From contig JAOBSW010000246.1 in NCBI GenBank assembly GCA_026214975.1, positions 17,971-81,970 on the forward strand: 64,000 bases of DNA, read 5' to 3'. The notes below the pieces were generated by a model that made no database searches, was not told where the DNA came from, and saw only the letters and a list, made by a program, of their open reading frames with translations. The DNA is from Gentiana macrophylla (Eukaryota; Streptophyta; Magnoliopsida; Gentianales; Gentianaceae). The translations under genes were made by a program, and so were the position numbers. Each line of letters opens with the position of its first letter. Position 1 is the stretch's first letter. Shown here piece after piece: positions 57,594 to 64,000 of this stretch.

Positions 57594-60580
57594 CACTACA
57601 ACAAATTAGGTTTTTAGAGACCGAACCTTTAGGGACGACATTTGTCGTCCCAAAATGTAGATTATTAGGGACGACATGCCGTCCCTAAAGATCGGTCAAC
57701 GTTCGATTAATTAAATATGAGGAATTTAAATCTTTAGGGACGATTAGTTATTTTTTGGGACGACTATGTCGTCCCTAATAATAATTAAATTTCCCGCCCT
57801 TCCACGTGGATTCCAGAGTGGCAAATTTTACCCGGTAAACTCTTTAGGGACGACAAAGTCGTCCCTGTTGTTAATTTTTTCCCACCCAAAATTTACTGAA
57901 ATAATTCGAATTTTTATTTGTTTAATAGGGACGACATATGTCGTCCCTAAAAATGCAATTTTAATTAAAAACTATTTTTTTTTTATTAAAAATTATATTT
58001 AACCCTCTGTTTCTTCACCCCAATCGCATCCCCAATTCATTTCAGCCCCCGTAAACACACCTCAACCCTAAATTCTCCCCAATTAATCCCCAACCGCCGC
58101 CGGTTGTTGAATCTGAATTTCGTGTCCGACAAAATCCAGCTGAGGAAATGAAATCTGCCTCACTCCAACGTGGATGAGAAGAATTGAAGACGCAGGGCAC
58201 GCAGCTGTTATCAGCTCCAGCCTCCGGCCCACCTCCGCTGTTGTTTACACGCCTCATTCCACCGCCCAACTCTCAATATTTGACTGATTCTGGCCATTTG
58301 AGTAAGCCGAACTGAAACAAACGAGGTTTTATTTTCCATGTTTCCCTATATCGTAATCTATTTTTTTTTTTCCCGAAGAAAATCTACTTTGTATTGTGTA
58401 GTACTTTAGCTCTGAGCATCTTTGCTGGCCTTTTCAGTAGGTAAATGCTTTCAGCTTTGAACTTTCAACTTTCATTTGTGTACTGTTGTTTTAGGTAGTA
58501 GTAGCATTGATAATAAATGGATGGTAATTCTAGATTGATCTTCTTTTTGTCTGCGATTCCATGTGGAAAAAGTCTACAAGCTTGTTGCTGCTTAGCTGCA
58601 TGAAGTAGAGAGAGCATTTGTTATTCTTTTTTCTTTTGAACTTTTGTGAAATATTAATGTAGTGGGTGGAACGGTGTGTGTGTGTGTGTGTTTCAGCACC
58701 TTGTTCCCATGCATTCTTATTATATCTAATATTATTTTTGGCAAATTGGGTCTAGCCTCAGCTCTTGGATTCACTGTTCTTTATTCTGGGATTGTCATGC
58801 TGTGCATCTAATGAATCTCATAAACAAGATTGATGTTAAACGTTCCTCATCTCATTTTCGTTCTGCTGTTGTATTGATCTTGGTCTTTAATTGGATTTCA
58901 GCTACTATCTGAATTGTTTTGGTGTTTCTAGATATATTTCCTCTGTTTTTGTTTGGGGTGCTTATGTTGTGGCTATACTTACCTAACTTATTTTTTGGCA
59001 GGTCCACTTACTTTGCTGCACTTTTTTACAGTTTCCGAAGAAGGTGTTGTAGTTACTCGGCTTAGCAAACAAAGAAATTGCTTGAGGTCAGTGTAGTTAG
59101 AGGTGCTACTGCAAATCTCAATAGTTAGGGGATCTATTGCAAACCCCGTAGTTACGAGATCTACAGAAAATCTCGCTTTCCTTGCACATGTAGAATCTAT
59201 GCAATACTTTGCCTTATAGTTGATAGCTTGTATTTAAATTGTCTATTAACACTTAACACGTATGAAACTAGACATTACCTTGTGCCTAAAAATGAGATAC
59301 TAACTTTTTCTTGTGCCTTAATATGGCTTTTCATTTTTTTTTTCTTTTATCGTTGTTTGAGAATTATTATTGTGTTGGTTCTAGTTGGTTTCAGTTTTGG
59401 GGGATCATATAGCTGACCCACAATTGGTAATAAGGCTTGTGTGTTTTTTTCTGGTAGAACACAGGGCATGTCTCTTTTAATAAGACACAAGTGCCAAGTA
59501 TCTTTGAGTAGAGGTCTTTCTCAAAACTAGCTATGTGCCGTAACATTTGTTAGTGAGAAGTTGCAGAGATGAAATGCAGCTTTTATTTTTTGACAATGTG
59601 ACTTAATGGGCACCAAAAACATAGATCACTGGAACCTTTTAGACTTTTCATGTAAAATAGCAACGGTTTACCCTTATCTATTAGAGATGGATGAAACGAT
59701 TGCTGCACGACTCTCATAAAGTCTGCTTATCAGCTTTTATCTGTTTTTGCTGTTCTCTGTAGGTTTTTGTGTCCAGTTATGCTTGTACTGCAATAGCTGG
59801 CATGATACGAGGCCTATGTGATGTTCTTCCTCCAAACAAGTTTGCTGTGGAGAAAGAAAGACAAACCAGTTTAGGGACGGGGTCAAATGATATTTTACGG
59901 CCTCTTTACGTTTGCAAGTGTGTATCTTCTGAATTTTTTCCGCCTCATTTCTTTCTCATTTTGCTTATTCTTATTAAAGGTAGATAAGTTTGAAATACTT
60001 TGTTGGCATATCCGGATTGTTTACACTTGAGTGGTTTATGAAGCATTAAACTGATTCGTTTTCATCGTGTATTAAAAGCAGTATGTATCATTGTTTTGTC
60101 ACAGATGGATCTATGATGAATCAAAAGGGCTTTTTCGTGATGTTTCCTGCTGACAGATGAGGTTAATAATGGATTCTCGTGACAATGTTCCCAATTTTCT
60201 CAAGTGCAGTTAGCTATTGCCCCTATCTTTTGAAGTGTTTGTGAACAGGGGGGGCAGGAGGCAGCAGAATCCATTTGTGTTACAATTGATTTGCATCTAT
60301 TTGGTTCATCATGTAATTATCCAGTTTTTTTTCTTCTTTGTAGTTTTAGGAGTACGATTGTAGTAGTTAGTTTTCTTCTTATCCAGTTATCCGTAGCAGT
60401 TTTGATAGTATTCTTATTATTACAGCCTATTAGTAGTTATTTGAATTGTAGTTATTTGAGACGAACCTTTAGAGACGACACATTAGGGACGACATGTCGT
60501 CCCTAAACATCAAAACGGGACGACTTTTGATTATTAGGGACGACATTTTGTCGTCCCAAAAAAGCGTATTTGTAGTAGTG
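57594..60580. mobile_element. CACTA (En/Spm) element with captured gene sequence
   Basis: A 2987-bp element starting CACTACAACAAAT and ending with the complement of CACTACTACAAAT. It is flanked by a 3-bp TCA duplication (57591-57593 and 60581-60583), all hallmarks of CACTA. Subterminal regions carry repeated AGGGACGACA/TGTCGTCCCT inverted pairs (57633, 57668, 57735, 57842 and 57926; 60473, 60485 and 60536). There is no TNPD-type transposase. The interior holds 5'-UTR-like CT-rich sequence (58000-58100), several intron-like T-rich stretches and the gene fragment at 59656-60233. It interrupts the Copia gag. Confidence 0.9.
59656..60233 (+). pseudogene. Captured host-gene fragment, second copy
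   Basis: This is the fuller copy of the fragment also found at 36499-36998. An exon begins after CTGTAG at 59761 and reads VFVSSYACTAIAGMIRGLCD, then VLPPNKFAVEKERQTSLGTG and SNDILRPLYVCKC. A following exon after CACAG at about 60104 reads DGSMMNQKGFFVMFPADR. Intron sequence between them is also conserved between copies. It lies wholly inside the CACTA element, so it was carried there as genomic DNA. The parent gene is not in the window and I cannot name the family. Confidence 0.55.
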
Positions 60581-60583
60581 TCA

Positions 60584-60880
60584 ATGAACTCCATGAGAAG
60601 ATCTTGAATTTTGTAGCTGGTTTTATTCAGGCTCAATCGGCCATGTCTCACACGGTTTACATTGCATTTTTCGCTTATCCGCCACCGCTTACCTCCCCAC
60701 CGAATGCCTTGGGTCATCCCTCATCCCCTAGACCTAGTTACCCTCCTCCACCTAGCCCACCTTTCCCTTATACTCCACCTACGGCTCGTCCGAACTATCA
60801 ATCATGTCCATATCTTGGTAAATGTCAATTGTGTTGTGTCCAAGGTCATTCAGCCTGACGCAACTCGATGTATCCCTTCT
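60584..60880 (+). pseudogene. Copia gag, second part with zinc knuckle
   Basis: Gag resumes after the CACTA element. A 60604-60858 frame gives FIQAQSAMSHTVYIAFFAYP, a long Pro/Ser stretch, and YLGKCQLCCVQGHSA. The last motif is a CCHC zinc knuckle, C-x2-C-x4-H, whose final Cys is reached only after a frame change (ATRCIPSF in the next frame). The protease expected next is not clear. Confidence 0.75.
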
Positions 60881-61499
60881 TTCAGTAGTTACAAGGTCCC
60901 CGCTCTTTTGCCCCTCGTCCACCGCCTCAATCTAATCTACTCCGATTCTCTCACATGGATGCTAGGCGGTGGTGTCTCTCATCAAATGACTCATGATCTC
61001 ACCTCTCACTGCTCATGATCCTTATATCGGTACAAATAAAATTACTATTGGTGATGGTTTTCTCTTCCTATTTAGCATATTGGTTATGCCTCTATTACAT
61101 CATCTACATCGTCCTTACTTATTCTAATGTGTTGTGTGTTCATACCCTTTCCCAGCATTTACTGTCTGTTTCAAATTACATGCTCGATAATTCCACTGCC
61201 ACTAAATTCTTATCTGACTACTTTCTAGTGAAGGATCTGAAGACATAATTAACCTGTCTTCATCGTGGTCAAGCTAAAGATGGTGTCTCTCACTGGTCCA
61301 ATAGTCCACTTTTTTTCTTTTTCCGTTAATAAAGCTTCCATATCCACCTAGCATCATCGATGTGGTCATCCAACATTTCCTATTATACAACTCTTAGTCC
61401 AAAATAAATGTTTTGAATTTTCATTTATTAGTTTATCTCTTTGTGATGCTTGTTTATGCAAAAAAAGTCATCGTTTATCATTTTCTAAGTCACTTTACA

Positions 61500-62480
61500 C
61501 TCTACCCGTCCCCTTGAAGTTGATTATTCTGATTTTTCGACTGGCCCTATTCATTCTGTTGATGGTTACAAGTATTATGTTGTCTTTGTTAATCACTTTA
61601 CACATTATATCTGGCTTTACCCATTAGTTCGTAAGTCTGATGATTCCCCAATATTTAAGAAGCTTGTTGTGTATATTGATTTTTTTTCTCTTCCACCATC
61701 AAACTTCTCTACTTGGATAATGGCACGGAATACATTTATCTTCGTCCCTTCTTATCCACATGAGGTATCACTCACATTACCACCACCTCACACTCCCTAA
61801 CATAACGGCATCTCTGAAAGGTGTCACTTGCATATTGTGGAAAATGCTTTGGTGTTTTTTCAGCATGCATCTATCCCACTTATATATTGGTCTTATGCTA
61901 TCAATACTGCTGTTTATCTCATCAATCGTATGCACACTAAAAAATTAGACATGATTTACTTGTATGAAAATTCATTTTTTGCTCCGCATAATCATTCCAA
62001 GATCCGTGTCTTTGGCTATTTGTTATCCCTGGCTCAAACCCTACACTTTTCATAAGCTTGAGTCCAATTCTATCCCGTGTGAGTTTCTTGGGTATTCACT
62101 TACTCAAAGTGCTTATCTGTGCAATGCCCTGACCACCCATCGCCTATATGTCTCTCAGGATGTCCGATTCATTAAGGATATCTTCCCTTTCCTCTTTGAT
62201 TCCCCTACCAACCTTTCTCTTTCTCCAATATCTTCCCTCGAGTCCATACCCGGCCCTCATCCACTTCCCTCTTCATCCGCCGTCCCACCTCTAACACCTC
62301 CATCTTCTATTTTTCTCCCATTCCCCCTCATTTTCTTCCTTTCCCTTTCATTTTCCCTCCTCCCGGATTCCCCTCATACTTCTCCTTACCCACCCTGCAT
62401 TCCATGTTTACTCTTGCTACCGATCAATTCTTTAAACCTCACACTTAACCTTAATGTTCAACCTGGATTCTCAACTCTTT
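61500..62480 (+). pseudogene. Copia integrase remnant
   Basis: Fragments of the integrase core appear in changing frames. A VDGYKYYVVFVNHFTHYIWL-like stretch lies near 61558-61620. NGISERCHLHIVENALVFFQ lies at 61805-61865, the landmark following the third catalytic region. Then come YWSYAINTAVYLINRMHTKK and SKIRVFGYL at 61880-62020, and CEFLGYS....AYLCNALTTHRLYVSQDVRF at 62070-62170. A proline-rich linker follows. Several stops interrupt it. Confidence 0.8.
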
Positions 62481-62639
62481 GATCTCGAGCCTACTCTTTG
62501 TTGAACAAGCATATAAGTGTTCTCATTGGTGTCACCATGTCTACAAGTTTGATGTGCTTGTACGCAATGGCACTTGGTCCTTAGTTCCACATGACAACTC
62601 GTTTAATGATCTTGGCAGTAACTGAAATTTCTGTATTAA

Positions 62640-63660
62640 GCGTAATTCTGATGTCACGATTGAGAGGTACACGGCTTGATTGGTTTCTAAGGGTTTTACG
62701 CACCATCCAAGGATTTTTTATTTTGAGACTTTTAATCATGTGGTTAGACCTAAAGCGGTTCGCTTGGTTCTTTGTATTACAGTATCTCTTGGGTGGTCTT
62801 TTCATCAATTATATATGAATACCGTTTTTTTGCAGGGTACTATCATTGAGGATGTTTATATGGCTCAACATCATGTCTATGAAGACTCTGATCATCTGAA
62901 TCATGTATGTAAACTTCACAAAGCAATTTAAAGTCTTAAGCAGACACCTTATGCCTGGTACCAAGAATTCAAGACATTCATTCTTTTGTTGGGGGTTTAA
63001 CGACTCTACTATTGATTTCTCCCTATTTATTTATCGCACTGCTTCGGTTACTATTGTTTTTCTTGTCTATATGTATGATCTCATTCTTACAGATTCTTCT
63101 ACCGAGCATGTTCAACGCATTATAGATCAGATTTGCAGTCTCTTATCTAATTTACTTCATATGACCAATATGCAGGATGCTAAACCCGTAGCTACTCATT
63201 TTTCTACAGATGCTTCTATTTCTTGCATGCATCAGCCGAACGTCATCCTAATGTCACCCAGTTTCAGCAGGTATTAGAGGAGCTTCAGTACCTCTTATTT
63301 ACTCGCCCATACATCGCTTATGTTGTTATTAAGATCTCTCAATACATGCATGCTCCTACCATGCTCCATTAGACCCTTATCAAATGGGTCCTTCATTATC
63401 TTGCTGGCAGTCTCTTAAATGGCTCTTTGCTTCCTCCTCTTTTGATCTTCAAACCTTTTCTGATGCTGATTGGGGTGGAAACAAGGATGCTGACTACTCT
63501 TCTACTCGTGCCTATATGGTTTTCCTTGGTTGCAATTTGCTTGCCTGGAGCTCGAAGAAACAACCGTCTGTTGCTCGGTCCTCCACTAAAGCTGAGTATC
63601 GGTCGGTTGATTCCACTACGTCTAAACTGGCTTGAGTTTCCGTTTTGCTTCATGACCTCG
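62640..63660 (+). pseudogene. Copia reverse transcriptase and RNase H remnant
   Basis: RT landmarks: YTARLVSKGFTHHPRIFYFE at about 62668-62720, FHQLYMNTVFLQGTIIEDVY at 62803-62862, and HVCKLHKAI followed by a stop and SLKQTPYAWY. The catalytic YVDD is altered to YMYDLILT near 63070. RNase H is at 63384-63635 ([46 protein letters not shown]). The altered catalytic motif and multiple stops mean no activity. Confidence 0.85.
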
Positions 63661-63935
63661 GTTTTGCTTCTTCCTCTACACCTGTCATTTTTGTGAAAAG
63701 GTTGGTGCTACTTAGTTGTCTGCCAATCCTGTGTTTCATTCTCGAATAAACATGTTTTAATTGACTATAATTTCATTCAAGGGTAGGTTCAACATGGCCT
63801 TCTTCGTGTTTTTCATGTGTCCAATGCCGATCAACTTGCAGATTCCTTAACCAAGCCTCTTTACCGTCTTCCTTTCACTCACTTCAAGTTTAAGTTGGGT
63901 CTTCTAATCCACAATCCTACTTAAGGGGCATATTA

Positions 63936-64000
63936 TGATATTATATGGTGAATATATTGATTGATTTTGTATTAACCGTGATCATTGTGTAATTATCTCC
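63936..64000 (+). mobile_element. 3' LTR of the Copia element, cut by window end
   Basis: It begins TGATATTATATGG after the purine tract at 63922-63928 and matches the 5' LTR (GTGAATATATTGATTGATTT, TGTGTAATTATCTC) as far as the window edge. It serves as the empty-site reference for the Mutator-like insertion in the 5' LTR. Confidence 0.8.

Larger units (their letters stand above)
55145..64000 (+). mobile_element. Copia LTR retrotransposon carrying two nested elements
   Basis: The 5' LTR (55145-56860, about 156 bp once its insertion is removed) is followed by ATATCAGAGCTCTGAG (56863-56878), a Copia primer-binding site. Gag, integrase, reverse transcriptase and RNase H remnants follow in Copia order on the plus strand. 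The 3' LTR begins at about 63936 after the purine tract AAGGGG and runs off the window. Its GAATATATTGATTGATTTTG block matches the two halves of the 5' LTR. A Mutator-like element sits in the 5' LTR and a CACTA element in gag. Numerous stops and frameshifts show the Copia element is dead. Confidence 0.85.

Noticed and set aside
1..64000. Prokaryote-style features such as operons, CRISPR arrays, toxin-antitoxin pairs or phage genes
   Set aside because: Nothing of the kind is visible; base composition, introns and transposons are those of a plant nuclear genome.

Overview
This window reads as nuclear DNA of a flowering plant, most likely a eudicot. It is AT-rich, the genes carry introns with GT-AG borders, and most of the sequence is old, nested transposable elements (Copia LTR elements, solo LTRs, CACTA, Mutator-like, hAT, PIF/Harbinger and Stowaway elements, a Helitron and SINEs). 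There is no prokaryotic gene organisation, CRISPR array or intact tRNA gene. An asterid is plausible but not shown.

Two host genes can be reconstructed. (1) A BUBR1/Mad3-type spindle-checkpoint gene lies on the minus strand at 19171-22485. Eleven exons join into one uninterrupted 385-codon frame with two KEN boxes. (2) A long proton-pump-interactor-1-like gene lies on the plus strand at 41219-51203. Its conserved coiled-coil core and C-terminal membrane anchor are readable across eight exons. A large acidic, repeat-rich N-terminal exon and the penultimate exon carry about eleven single-frame breaks, and one intron of 3.4 kb is filled with Copia and LINE debris.

Layout. 1-9.7 kb: a degenerate coding scrap, a tRNA-derived SINE with an 11-bp target duplication, two hAT/Harbinger-type elements, a retroposed U6 snRNA pseudogene, a Copia LTR with primer-binding site and two Stowaway-type elements. 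9.7-13 kb: an LTR-like block split by another repeat. 13.2-18.5 kb: a Stowaway-type MITE interrupted by a solo LTR, itself interrupted by a Helitron. 19-23 kb: the BUBR1 gene, then a second SINE. 23.2-30.5 kb: a minus-strand Copia remnant interrupted by a second copy of the same solo LTR, followed by another LTR-like block. 31-40 kb: repeats, a hAT MITE, a degenerate ~140-bp tandem array and an unidentified gene fragment. 41-51 kb: the PPI1-like gene. 51-55 kb: G-rich minisatellites and the first of two related Mutator-like non-autonomous elements. 55-64 kb: a Copia element carrying the second Mutator-like element in its 5' LTR and a 3-kb CACTA element in gag. The CACTA element carries the same host-gene fragment seen at 36.5 kb.

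The two host genes show no functional link. The most unusual signals are the two related solo LTRs carrying different short-motif clusters at the same internal offset, the arrays of TGACGT inverted pairs inside both Mutator-like elements, and the gene fragment shared by two separate places. I found no candidate for a complete new biological system.
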